A DNA stretch of 64,000 nucleotides from Meghimatium bilineatum (taxonomy: Eukaryota > Mollusca > Gastropoda > Stylommatophora > Philomycidae): NCBI GenBank assembly GCA_034231615.1, contig CM067298.1, forward strand, positions 50,759,832 to 50,823,831, read 5' to 3'. The notes below the pieces were generated by a model that searched no databases, was not told the origin of the DNA, and saw only the letters and a list, made by a program, of their open reading frames with translations. Below are positions 45,135 to 55,939 of the stretch, piece after piece. Both the position numbers and the translations under genes were made by a program. Numbering within the stretch: the first letter of the stretch is position 1; every line of letters starts with the position of its first letter.

Positions 45135-46230
45135 GTACAATTGCAGTTTTTGGATGTCCCGAAAACTTCACCAGCATGGTTCTGCAGTTTCATGGTGGTA
45201 TGACAGCCTGTGTGCAAGAGGACAGCGAGCACTTAAATTTGTTTCCAGTAACTAACAGTGTCAAACAAGGTTGCGTCCTGACATGACGCTCTTCAGCATG
45301 GTGTTCTCTACCATGTGAAATGATGCCTTCTGGAATAACAGAGTAGGAATTTACTTTCGCTATCGAGCTGATTTGGCCTATTCAATCTTAGTAGATTGAA
45401 GGCCAAGACCTAAACTAAGACGGACATTTTTCGTGACCTCTTGTTCTCCGACGATTGTGCACTAAACGCTACCAGTCTGAAAGACTTGCAGGGCAGCATA
45501 ATCTCTTTCCTTTGACCTGTGATGCGTTCAGTCTCACCATCAGCACCGCGACGAAATTAGTAATGTATCAACCGGCGTCAGGCGTCATCTACACAGATTC
45601 AGTGATCACAGTAAAGGGACAAAAACTTAATACTACCAATAGGTTTGTATATCTGGGCAGCACCCTATCGCAAACGTCGACAATTGACGAGGAAGCTGCC
45701 CTGCGTATTATTCGCGCAAGTGCGGCTTTCGGATCAGGCGTGGTCTCAATTTGACAACTAATTTGAACGTGTACTGTGCAGTGGTTCCACTAACACAGCT
45801 TTATGCTGCGTCATTCTGAACTGACTAAGCGAGACATACTCAACAGTTTAACTCTTCAACCTTCGATGCCTAAGAAGGCTAATGGGAGTACGTTGGCAGG
45901 ATCGAGTACCAGACACGGAAATCCTTAAAATGCCCCGTATGCATAGCATCCCTGCCTTGCTGACTAGGACCCAACTCCAATGGGCTGGTCACATCGTCCG
46001 TATGCCAGACAAGCGCCTTTCAAAGAGATTATTTAATGTGGAGCTTTGCGAAAGTAAACGTTCGGGCGGAGGGCAGAAAAAAACGCTTCAAGAATCACCT
46101 AAAAAACTCTCTCAAGCACTGCATCATTCATCCTAGCTCCTGGGAGACTACAGCTCTTGATCGCTCAGCTTAGCACACGCAGATCAATTCTGGCATAATT
46201 TGAAAAATAAAGAACACTGCGGGCAATTTA
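45135..46230 (+). mobile_element. Longest LINE remnant: RT palm to C-terminus
   Basis: In order on plus: FGCPENFTSMVLQFHGGM, FPVTNSVKQGCVL (RT motif with the QG pair), LLFSDDCALNATSL (catalytic box; the two aspartates at about 45448-45454 are intact, though FADD has become FSDD), GQKLNTTNRFVYLGSTLS, IIRASAAFGS, LMGVRWQDRVPDTEILKMP, LQWAGHIVRMPDKRLSKRLF and GGGQKK. Frameshifts and stops separate the blocks, so no working ORF remains. The missing N-terminal endonuclease and RT fingers indicate 5' truncation. Distinct family from the other LINEs here. Confidence 0.95.
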
Positions 46231-46389
46231 CAAGCGACGGAAGCGGAAGGACAAATCCGAAAACTCTCCTACCCTAAACCCTCTACATTCCTGAATGCAC
46301 TGCAATAGAACTTTCTTGGCACGAATCGGACACATCGAGCATCTACAAATTCACAAACCAAATTAGATAATCACAAATGTTTTGTTATT

Positions 46390-46470
46390 TTCTACTTGTT
46401 TATCACATTTATTGTTGTTCATGTCATGCTCATCTTCGCTTGCGAAGGAGAAACATCAGCATCATCATCA
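46390..46470 (+). mobile_element. Family G, copy 2 (CSSSLAKEK end with ATC tail)
   Basis: SHLLLFMSCSSSLAKEKHQH with CATCAGCATCATCATC, like 36405-36500. It abuts a LINE on the opposite strand. Confidence 0.5.
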
Positions 46471-46479
46471 TTTCGCAAG

Positions 46480-46700
46480 TTTTAATGTTGCCATTGCAAT
46501 TCTTCTCGTGATTTCGATAGCGCAGTCTCCTGATCTATTCATATTTATGCCCAAATACTGGAAATTAGTTATGTTCTATAGTTCTGAACTGTCAAGTATT
46601 CTCTTTGGTTGTATTTTCACTTTATTCGTCGCCATAATTTTTTTCTTCATAATTAAGAACACGTTTTAGGCTTTACTGCATGTTTTATTAATAGTAACAT
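46480..46700 (-). mobile_element. LINE fragment around the YLG box
   Basis: The minus strand reads KVKIQPKRILDSSEL, NITNFQYLGINMN and SGDCAIEITRRIAMATLK, the block that follows RT motif C in LINEs. One stop. Only this internal block remains. Confidence 0.82.
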
Positions 46701-46704
46701 TCGT

Positions 46705-47295
46705 GTTAGACCATCTCCGTTTGTTCTGAATATCCACTATAGAATTGCTAGGCATATTTTTTTCTTGTAGTTTTCCATTGCTTTCAGGAGGAAATTCGTT
46801 TATCAAATAGCATTCAAAGAAAACGTTTATTTTTTAAGCCATTTTTTAGCGGAAACCGTTCTAGAAATTAACAATAGACATTTTATTTCGTAGAATTAGA
46901 AACGATTGGGTTTAGTTTCCAATTGCAAATATATATGGTTACTTTTACAGTGTATCAAAATTTACGTTATCAATATCTGCAGATGAACCAGCAGATGAAC
47001 TGAACCCAGAAGTGTCATTTAGAAATGTACATTACAAATGGCATAACAACTTTGTATGTGTAATATATCTGAGAAATAATCATTAATAAATTGAACATAA
47101 GTAGCTGTGTGCATTGGTGTAACGATACCACTGAACAGTACACAATTATGTTATCAAAGATCGTCGAGATAATATTTTCAATGCAGAGATCATTAATACG
47201 ATATTTCCAATAGAGAATGTTTATAAATATTTCCAATATACAGATGATTTATAAAATATTTCGAATAGATTAATGATTGCTACACGATGTTCAAT
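46705..47295. other. No recognised feature
   Basis: AT-rich spacer. Confidence 0.4.
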
Positions 47296-47299
47296 AATA

Positions 47300-47595
47300 A
47301 TCAATCAATCCAGTGCCATGCCGACTGGCGTAGGCGATCATGTTATTCCACGACTCTCTGTCTCTTGTGTTGTCAATGCGCTCGGTTGGTGAGCTTCTCC
47401 CATGCCACAATACAAGCCCATCTAGTAACTTTTCTCTTTGTCGACCCCTATCTCTTCTCCCTTTGATCTTTCCAGTGGTTATTAAGTGTTCAAGCTGTAT
47501 TCTTCTCTGAACGTGCCTTAGAAACCTTGACTGTCTGCCTCTAATGTTTGATATGATTGATAATTTTACGCCAGCATCAATGAGAACCTCTGCAT
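47300..47595 (-). mobile_element. LINE 3' end with an unbroken frame
   Basis: The minus strand reads without a stop AEVLIDAGVKLSIISNIRGR, RFLRHVQRRIQLEHLITTGK, IKGRRDRGRQREKLLDGLVL, RIDNTRDRESWNNMIAYASR, ending HGTGLID and a stop, then an ATTGATTGATT tail. It has no methionine near its start, so it is easily missed by an ATG-based search. Because the frame is clean over 90 residues, this may be one of the younger insertions. Confidence 0.9.
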
Positions 47596-47599
47596 TAAT

Positions 47600-48205
47600 A
47601 TAGAAATCATTATAACAATATTGTCAATTCACATAGATCATTGAAACATGTTTACAGTACTCTAACACCATGAAATAAACAAAAATACATTTCAATATTA
47701 GAACCACCATAGCTAATGACGACATAATTGAAGATTGCATACACATTAACAACAAACCATGGTATAGACTATGTACTTATGCATAAGTCTAAATTTATAT
47801 TGTAATGAAAAACATAGATGCAGGAAGTTTTTATTTATTTATCTATACATGTGAAAAGAATACTCTAGTTTTCCTACAGGAATATTTTATTCCAAATATT
47901 CAACAGACGTGCATGCCTTAAAAATGCTACAGACATACTTGGGGATAAAATAAGCAAAATGTACAGTCGTATATTAGTTTATTATCCGTAACGACGAACG
48001 ACCAGTATTGGAAGTCATTGACAACGATAAAATATAGCAACTAAAAAACTATCAATGAAGTGAGCACATATAAAACTGAAATGGCTGAAGTGACATACCT
48101 GGAAATGAAAAAAGCTGATACATTGACAAAGAAATGAGAAGCAACATGACTTACTAATATTTCATGGGAACATTCAGAACGACGCTATTAGAAAGTACCA
48201 TCCGC
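47600..48205. other. No recognised feature
   Basis: AT-rich spacer. Confidence 0.4.
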
Positions 48206-48221
48206 GGATAGATGACTAACG

Positions 48222-48305
48222 CTAACACAAACCATAATGCTAACCTTAACATTAGCCTTAACACTAATCCTACCATTAACACTAACGCTTACCCTAACCC
48301 CTTAT
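48222..48305. repeat. Degenerate CTAAC-type hexamer tract
   Basis: TAACCTTAACATTAGCC, CACTAATCCTACC, and CTTACCCTAACCCC show a roughly 6-base period close to the C-strand of a (TTAGGG)n telomere. Only about 84 bases and heavily mutated, so an interstitial telomeric relic is possible but not proven. Confidence 0.45.
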
Positions 48306-48419
48306 TAACGAATATGAATATGCCTCTGGTTATACGAAAGTCATTTAATAATGTGCATATCAAGTACCATCGTATCCAAGATTTTCTCACAGCGCAATAA
48401 TGGTATATTTATCTACTGT

Positions 48420-48760
48420 CTTTTTATTTGCTGTACGGTATGGCATATGACGCGCATGGTCGCTTGATATGCAGTAATATTGCGTAGTCTCAGAAGTTCG
48501 GTGCCTTCTTCAATCTACTTTCATCTAGGTCTTCCTCTGCTCTTAGTGTTTCCATTATCATAGTATACGATCTTGCTGCTGACCAACATGACTGGCTTCC
48601 TCCGCATTAGATGACCGACCTATTTCATTCTATGTTTTTGCAATATACCTGATCGCATATGTTGTTTCAACAGTTCTTGTAATATCTTAATTCCCCACAT
48701 ACTCTCTTCTTGTATTGTTTTCTCCTTTCTTAGAGATCTCATGTCATACTAATTTCGGAT
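48420..48760 (-). mobile_element. LINE 3' end
   Basis: The minus strand reads HRMK, a stop, VGHLMRRKPVMLVSSKIVYY, GNTKSRGRPR, and a NITAYQ ending shared with 17140-17530. This is the GHL-x-R and GRPR signature of a LINE C-terminus with several stops. Confidence 0.83.
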
Positions 48761-48764
48761 TTTG

Positions 48765-49185
48765 TTATAATCTTATCCCCCAAAAATATCATCAATGGAA
48801 ATACGCTTGGAAGAACAAAAAGAGGGGATACCATTTTATCTTTGATAAGACATTCTGCTTAGGTACACACAAAACATAATATATGTAATACATACATATT
48901 CAAATTGAATAAAGTGAAAAAATCGTTCAAAGATAAATGTTATGGTTCGTAACATTTCAAACTGGTCAAAAATTACTAAATTTGACACTTAGACAAGCTA
49001 AATCGACATTTCTAGTCTGTATTGTATGATAATAATTGTTATTAAGTAGTTGATGTGTGCCTCTATGGTGAAACGCACAAAGAATTTGAATCATGTGAAG
49101 AAAAATACATGTTGAAAATACAAGTTGAAAATCTGGACTAAAATATCATCATTATCAAGGATGATGTGTGTTCGAAGACGGAAAA
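48765..49185. other. No recognised feature
   Basis: AT-rich spacer. Confidence 0.4.
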
Positions 49186-49187
49186 CG

Positions 49188-49262
49188 TGGTGACTGTGTG
49201 AGAGGCTATTGAGTGCCATCTGAGCGGACCTGGTTAGAATCCTGTTTGCTGCATAATTTTTC
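49188..49262 (+). mobile_element. tRNA-like head, possible SINE remnant
   Basis: ACTGTGTGAGAGGCTATTGA is a weak A-box region, and CCTGGTTAGAATCCTGT about 40 bases later is a B-box match. The acceptor stem does not pair, so it is not a tRNA gene. Single copy here. Confidence 0.4.
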
Positions 49263-49786
49263 TTTATTAATAAGTCTTTAATTCGTCTATATTATATTAT
49301 TTAATGAATCAGATGAAGAGGTTGCATGTCACTTATTATTTGAAGAATTCACAAATGATAATGGTACTTTGCGTCTGTACAGACGGTCGGGAAGCTGGCC
49401 AATGCAAAAATATCAGTCTACGAGGCCTCATAATAACACACATGATTGCCTGTCCGGGTAGGTTTAAGGGTCACAGTTCTTTGTGTATTTGCACTGACCT
49501 GCTCTCGTATCTGTCGCATAGTTTCAAGAGAAAGGCAACGCCCATACCCTTGACAACAAGCAGACCTGCAAGAGATACTAGATGGTGAATTAAAATACCG
49601 TCAACTGCCATAGGGTCTCCACTGTTAAGCTCAACACCGTAGGTAGTTGAGATTGTAGGTGTTGATTTTCTCAGTTTTACGTAATATAGACCGTGGTAAC
49701 CCGTACGTAATGGCGAGGGAGGGTTATATAACTATTTTCCTCATACACATTCACAAAATTATACCACATAAATACTATTATATTCT

Positions 49787-49910
49787 ATTTGCATGTTGGG
49801 TTGGTAACATTACAACATAGAGGTTTATTTTCTATTTGCATGTTGGGTTGGTTACATTACAACATAGAGGTTTATTTTCTATTTGCATGTTGGGTTGGTT
49901 ACATTACAAC
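49787..49910. repeat. 47-bp tandem repeat, about 2.5 units, inside left arm
   Basis: TTTATTTTCTATTTGCATGT then TGGGTTGGTTACATTACAAC and ATAGAGG. The reverse-complement version at 54671-54883 has about 4.5 units of 46 bp, so the two arrays expanded independently. Confidence 0.93.
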
Positions 49911-50042
49911 TATTTCTTGCTCTAATTTCTAATCATCAAAACAATTCTAAACTTTCGAAACATAGAATTGTATAATACTATAATTTGCCGATGATTGTGT
50001 TGATTTTGCATTGTTCATATTTTACCGTAATGTGCTATACAG

Positions 50043-50287
50043 CAGGGGTCGGCAACCTTTTGCTGTGTGCCAACTTAAGGTTTCAAATTATTCAGAGTGC
50101 CAACATCACATATCATTTTATACAAGTCGAGGTCAATATTCTTATTTTACCATATATTTTATTTTAATTAATTAATATATAGTGATATTCAATAATATGT
50201 AAAGTTTTAAACAACATTAAAAGAAATAGAGTTCCTGAAAGATTTTTAAAAAAAAGTTTGTTATTATTAATGGGATCCTTGCCCTTG
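50043..50287. mobile_element. hAT MITE, incomplete copy
   Basis: Starts CAGGGGTCGGCAACCTTTTG, a hAT-type terminus, preceded by CTATACAG. The other terminal repeat is absent because the inverted-repeat breakpoint falls inside the element at about 50287. The complete copy is at 54204-54533. Confidence 0.88.
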
Positions 50288-50289
50288 CA

Positions 50290-50328
50290 TTATATTTATA
50301 ACACTTTAGATTCTCACAGGAATAGAAA

Positions 50329-50362
<34 letters not shown>

Positions 50363-51020
50363 TTAAAGACTAATATTCCATTGGCAGATGTCACATTAAA
50401 AAGAAGATATTTGCATTATATTCAACCAATGAAATTGCTCCCTAGAAAACAAATTATATGTTCAGTTTCAAAAAAACGACACTTAAATCAGGGATTCGAG
50501 AAAAGAAGTCAGTGATACTACATTGTCATTGCGATATAACCAAAAATAGTGTATGGACAAACTATTTCAACACAAAAAATGGACCGAAAACAATTTTTCT
50601 CTACTTGCACACAGAAAAATAAAGAAAATCTTCAGTTATTTATTACGTTTAACAATAAATATTTAAAAAATTAGATTTCGCTCTGGGCGAAGCTAAAAAC
50701 ACATAGAACTATGTATCAATACATCGGTTTTAAGTATTCATTACGTTCGTTGCACTAAATCTAAACACAAAAATTAATGATTTAAAATAACAGTCTATTA
50801 AAGAATTTTCTTGGTTCTCTATAACAGTTGCTTTCTAACTCTCTCCGTCTCCATTTATTTTTTCTTAATTGCTTTCTTCAATTTGTTGTCTTGAAAGGTT
50901 GAGTCACAGATCTACAGGTAAAACGATATTCTATGAAATCTACCGTGAAACAGTTGATTGTAAACACAGACATTACTGTGATTTCCCTTAATGGCTGCCC
51001 ATAAATTACGTTAGTTTTTA
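50290..51020. other. Spacer of the inverted repeat, no gene
   Basis: AT-rich, with a (TA)n run at 50333-50360. No recognised element. Confidence 0.5.
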
Positions 51021-51024
51021 TTTG

Positions 51025-51290
51025 TCAAGTCCCCCCCCCCTTGTCAATACATGTGAAGAATACAGGGATCTACTCCTCTGCTTAATTATGTACCCAAAAA
51101 AAGTTAGCCTTTTCCACCAAACAAATATAGTCATGAAAAGTACGGAAAATCTATATTTATTTTGCATTTTTTTTATAATGTATAAGATTCAAAGAACTTA
51201 ACTAGTGTATAGAACAGCATTGTTAACGTCAACTTTTGTCAAACACACTCTATCCATGTTCCCTTATCAACACCTGTAAAACTGTTTTAT
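51025..51290 (+). repeat. Dispersed C-rich repeat family F, copy 2
   Basis: CCCCCCCCCCTTGTCAATAC, then CTTAATTATGTACCC and AACGTCAACTTTTGTCAA, in an arrangement like 34140-34480. Strongly diverged. Confidence 0.5.
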
Positions 51291-51374
51291 GATAACCGTT
51301 AATTGTTGACGCAATTTATGAACATCGCCTTTGTGCTGGAAACATACATTTAATATAGCTATACTGCTTAACAT

Positions 51375-52650
51375 TATCTCAAGAACGTTATAAGAAATAG
51401 TCTCAATGACGTTATAAGAAAGTATCTCAAGAACGTTATAAGAAATAGTCTCAATGACGTTATAAGAAAGTATCTCAAGAACGTTATAAGAAATAGTCTC
51501 AATGACGTTATAAGAAAGTATCTCAAGAACGTTATAAGAAATAGTCTCAATGACGTTATAAGAAAGTATCTCAAGACCTTTATAAGAAATAGTCTCAATG
51601 ACGTTATAAGAAAGTATCTCAAGAACGTTATAAGAAATAGTCTCAATGACGATATAAGAAAGTATCTCAAGAACGTTATAAGAAATAGTCTCAATGACGT
51701 TATAAGAAATTATCTCAAGACCGTTATAAGAAATAGTCTCAATGACGTTATAAGAAAGTATCTCAAGACCGTTATAAGAAATAGTCTCAATGACGTTATA
51801 AGAAAGTATCTCAAGACCGTTATAAGAAATAGTCTCAATGACGTTATAAGAAAGTATCTCAAGACCGTTATAAGAAATAGTCTCAATGACGTTATAAGAA
51901 AGTATCTCAAGAACGTTATAAGAAATAGTCTCAATGACGTTATAAGAAAGTATCTCAAGAACGTTATAAGAAATAGTCTCAATGACGTTATAAGAAAGTA
52001 TCTCAAGAACGTTATAAGAAATAATCTCAATCACGTTATAAGAAAGTATCTCAAGAACGTTATAAGAAATGGTCTCAATGACGTTATAAGAAATTATCTC
52101 AAGACCGTTATAAGAAATAGTCTCAATGACGTTATAAGAAAGTATCTCAAGAACGTGATAAGAAATAGTCTCAATGACGTTATAAGAAAGTATCTCAAGA
52201 CCGTTATAAGAAATAGTCTCAATGACGTTATAAGAAAGTATCTCAAGAACGTTATAAGAAATAGTCTCAATGACGTTATAAGAAAGTATCTCAAGAACGT
52301 TATAAGAAATAGTTTCAATGACGTTATAAGAAAGTATCTCAAGACCGTTATAAGAAATAGTCTCAATGACGTTATAAGAAAGTATCTCAAGAACGTTATA
52401 AGAAATAGTCTCAATGACGTTATAAGAAAGTATCTCAAGAACGTTATAAGAAATGGTCTCAATGACGTTATAAGAAATTCTCTCAAGAACGTTATAAGAA
52501 ATGGTCTCAATGACGTTATAAGAAATTATCTCCAGGATAGTTATAAGAAATTATCTCAAGAACGTTATAAGAAATGATCGGAAGAACGTTATAATAAATT
52601 ATCTCAAGAACGTTTTAAGAAATTATCTCAAGAAGGTTATAAGAAACATT
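51375..52650. repeat. 24-bp satellite organised as 48-bp dimers
   Basis: Two monomer types alternate: CGTTATAAGAAATAGTCTCA plus ATGA, and CGTTATAAGAAAGTATCTCA plus AGAA or AGAC. About 50 monomers. After about 52480 the monomers become uniform and irregular. Divisible by three, so it opens frames of 106 to 255 codons on minus and 140 on plus, with a 16-residue period. I consider these artefacts. Confidence 0.98.
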
Positions 52651-52654
52651 ATAA

Positions 52655-53030
52655 GTTTTCACAAATGGAGGTTAAAAACTTAGGATAAAATTATAGTAAT
52701 GTACAGGAGCTCTCAACGAAGTATCTTGAAAACGGTCTCTAATCGTGACGTGGAAACCAAACAGGAGCCAAACTCGTGTTTGTATACATCCATTATTCAG
52801 TTTAAGAGAAACATAACACTATTGGTTTAAGAAAAGTCTATAATGCAATTACAGTTTTGAAGATGAAAATATATCAAATGTAATATTGATCTGAAATAGA
52901 AGGACCACAATGTGCTATCATGTATTCATGTGAGATCTATTTGTCCCCGCAGTTTACCATAAAACAGTAACATCCGAGTCGGGTGATCAGTAATCGATTA
53001 CTTTTAAAAATCGTCTGTTCTTACTCACCG
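52655..53030. other. No recognised feature
   Basis: AT-rich spacer. Confidence 0.4.
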
Positions 53031-53034
53031 AATT

Positions 53035-53135
53035 TCTCTTGTAGCACGACTATATTCTTACTAGATATCTTACAGAATGTAGTCTAAACAACGGAGATGC
53101 GTTGTGTCACAGGTTATTTCAGGCAATTACTCACT
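53035..53135 (+). repeat. Dispersed repeat family E, copy 3
   Basis: CTCTTGTAGCACGACTATAT, AGAATGTAGTC and GAGATGCGTTGTGTCACAGG follow the order of the copy at 3270-3398. More diverged than the other two. Confidence 0.6.
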
Positions 53136-53139
53136 GATA

Positions 53140-53595
53140 ACATTTGAAATAGACCACGATACATGGGAAGAACTTGCACAAAATATATCTCACAAACGGT
53201 ATTAGCGCTGACCGTGTATTGAGGAACTTATCTCCTAGCATCTGTTACACCCTGTGCATTAAGACACATATATTTAATATGCTACATTCCTAGACTGGTA
53301 TTCGAAAAGTATTACTTAGACACATCTCTCAACTTATATCTTCACGTTCCCCAAGATTTTATACAGTAAGGCTTTCGGTATATTTAGAATATTGAGGAAG
53401 ATAGTGGAGTAAAATATGAAATTATTTTCAACCGGGAAAGGAAGAGGGTTTGAGGGTTGTGGGTGTTGTTGGAGGGAATTTGTCTATCCAATATATATAT
53501 ATATATTTATGGTGGAAGGAACAAGTTTGGGAAACACTGAGAGGACAGTGGTTCTTGCTGGGTAATAGGGTCACTCCTAGGGAGACACAACATTC
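53140..53595. other. No recognised feature
   Basis: AT-rich, short (TA)n near 53490. Confidence 0.4.
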
Positions 53596-53599
53596 TGCT

Positions 53600-53965
53600 G
53601 AGTTCCAAAAATAAATATTAAAAAATAGGGTCATGTACCAACCTATAGGGATACATAAAAGTACTATTTTAAAATATTTTGATGAAATACATAGGATAAA
53701 CAATTATTAGAACTATCGGGGTACTTAGAAATAAATATGTGTATATATTTGGAAGAAATAGATACAATATATAGAAAAATCTATGTGGATACATAAAAAT
53801 AATTGTAACTATTTTGATGAAATATATAGGATAAACAATATATAGAACATTCTGTGGAGGTACTTAAAAATAAATATTTTGATGAAATATATATAATATA
53901 TAATATATATAACAATCTATGGGAATAATTTAAAGTAATTGTAAATAGTTTGACGACATATATAG
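53600..53965. repeat. Degenerate AT-rich tandem repeat, about 60-100 bp period
   Basis: TTTTGATGAAATATATAGGA, TAAACAATATATAGAAC and CTATGGGGATACATAAAAAT modules recur about four times with variable spacing. Confidence 0.78.
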
Positions 53966-54203
53966 GAAAACAATAACGACGAAAGAAGAGAAGTAATGAT
54001 CATTTTCGACATAACAAAAGGAAGGGGAGGGGGCCAAAACTAATATGCATTGAAGTTTGGCCTGGGGCTGAAAACATTTTGGAGCAACTGCGATATAGAG
54101 CGGTTGTGTCCATGCTGAAATTACAATCTAATTCATGAATGTAGGAATAACATTAATATTTGCTATATAACAGATGATGAGTAAAGCAAACTACACTGTA
54201 TAG

Positions 54204-54533
54204 CAGGGGACGGCAACCTATGGCACGCGTGCCACACTTGGCACGCCAAGCAATTCTAAATGGCAAGCAGACCATTCAAGGGCAAGGATCCGATTAATAA
54301 TAACAAACTTTTAAAAAAAATCTTTCAAGGAACTCTATTTCTTTTAATGTTGTTTACAACTTTACATATTATTGAATATCACTATATATTAATTAATTAA
54401 AATATAAAAATAAAATATATGGTAAAATAAGAATATTGACCTCGACTTGTATAAAATGATATGTGATGTTGGCACTCTGAATAATTTGAAACCTTAAGTT
54501 GGCACACAGTTAGCAAAAGGTTGCCGACCCCTG
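54204..54533. mobile_element. Complete hAT MITE, 330 bp
   Basis: Ends are CAGGGGACGGCAACCTATGG and, in reverse complement, CAGGGGTCGGCAACCTTTTG, terminal inverted repeats of hAT type. The left flank CTGTATAG (54196-54203) matches the right flank CGTATAG (54534-54540) if one T was lost. The incomplete copy at 50043 preserves the undamaged flank CTATACAG, the exact reverse complement, which confirms an 8-bp target duplication. No coding capacity. GGCACGCGTGCC near the left end is a small palindrome. Confidence 0.92.
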
Positions 54534-54883
54534 CGTATAGCACATTACGGTAAAATATGAACAATGTGCAAAATCAACACAATCATCGGCACAACATAGT
54601 ATTATACAATTCTATGTTTCGAAAGTTTAGAATTGTTTTGATGATTAGAAAGTAGAGCAAGAAATAGTTGTAATGTAACCAACACAACATTCAAATAGAA
54701 AGAAACGGTTACGTTGTAATTTAACCAACACAACATTCAAATAGAAAGAAACGGTTACGTTGTAATTTAACCAACACAACATTCAAATAGAAAGAAACGG
54801 TTACGTTGTAATTTAACCAACACAACATTCAAATAGAAAGAAACGGTTACGTTGTAATTTAACCAACACAACATACAAATAGA
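54277..54883 (-). repeat. Right arm of a long inverted repeat
   Basis: Reverse complement of 49787-50287. It includes most of the complete hAT MITE and the 46-bp array. The arm is longer than the left one because its array has more units. Confidence 0.95.
54671..54883. repeat. 46-bp tandem repeat, about 4.5 units, inside right arm
   Basis: AACCAACACAACATTCAAAT AGAAAGAAACGGTTACGTTG TAATTT; units are nearly identical to each other, more so than to the left-arm units. Confidence 0.95.
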
Positions 54884-54889
54884 ATGGAA

Positions 54890-55930
54890 CGTCTAAGAAT
54901 TTGGTCATGGGACTGCTTATCCTATCAACAGAAGTTCAAAGTGACTTTTAAGGAATGTGAATGTATCGCCAAAAGCATTCCTCAATTCCTCATAGGTGGT
55001 CCATCGTGCAATGCACGCATAAATAATGTGGTCCACCGCGCATTGTCGGCATAAATAAACTATCTACATTGCGGACATGTTAAGAAAAGATATTAAATGT
55101 AGCGTATAGATGTATCATGCACACTTGTCTCAAAATTTGGAGAAAGTGATACTGTTATCGAATATTTAACAATTTATCATCTGCGAGTGAAAAGTAATGG
55201 ATATAAAATATAATTACTATAGCACGTTTCACTAGCTTCGCCCTCAAACAAATGTAGTTATCTGATTAACTGTCACACGTATTAATGCCATTTTTTGCAT
55301 ATGATATTATTTTTGATCAGACTCAATAAATATATAAACTTGCTTTATACTTGTGCATCATGTTTTTATAAATTAATGAAATCATTTTATCTTTGTCGGC
55401 ATACGAGTTAATGTGTGCGGAGAAAAGAAATTGTTCCACTTCAGACACATATGTTGTGAGTTGAGTAGACATAATTGTGTCCACTATTGCAATAATATGT
55501 CCACAATTTCTGAAAACGAATACCTGTTGAAGATGATTACTTAAATGACATGTATGAGAGATACTCGTGACGTTGTTTACCATTGACATTTAGTACGCTA
55601 ACATACTGTTCCTTCATTGATTTCATTATTTCTATATGCATCATCACTTTACGGTTCATAAATATCGGAATGGACCATCCTTCCTCCCTCCAATCTGCTT
55701 ATCAATAACGGGTAGGTCAACTTTAAAGAAATAAAACTGTACCCGAATGAGAATAAAATGTCTGTGAGAAATTGATAACCAATCTCGACTGAATGAAGGC
55801 CAAACCATTATTTTTGCAATATGTCTCTTCCTCTTGTGAAACACGGTTCTTCCATTTCTTTCAATAATCCCTGGCTTTATTAGAGATAGCGGCATCTATA
55901 TTTTAACATATGTTAATAAGACCGTATTGT
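54890..55930. other. No recognised feature
   Basis: AT-rich. Minus frames of 88 and 79 codons (55323-55589, 55656-55895) show no clear domain. The second lies downstream of the transposase relic and may contain its decayed C-terminus. Confidence 0.4.
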
Positions 55931-55939
55931 TTTCTATTG

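Larger units (their letters stand above)
49787..50287 (+). repeat. Left arm of a long inverted repeat
   Basis: Matches the reverse complement of 54277-54883 with only scattered mismatches and short indels, from TTCTATTTG at the outside to GGATCCTTGCCCTTG at the inside. It carries the first part of a hAT MITE (50043-50287). Confidence 0.95.

Noticed and set aside
45063..45203. Intact reverse transcriptase gene
   Set aside because: RT blocks are present downstream but are split by stops and frameshifts, with the 5' half missing.
51267..52577. 255-codon and other long frames with Ile/Ser/Tyr/Leu repeats
   Set aside because: Produced by a 24-bp satellite open on both strands. No start context or non-repeat domain.
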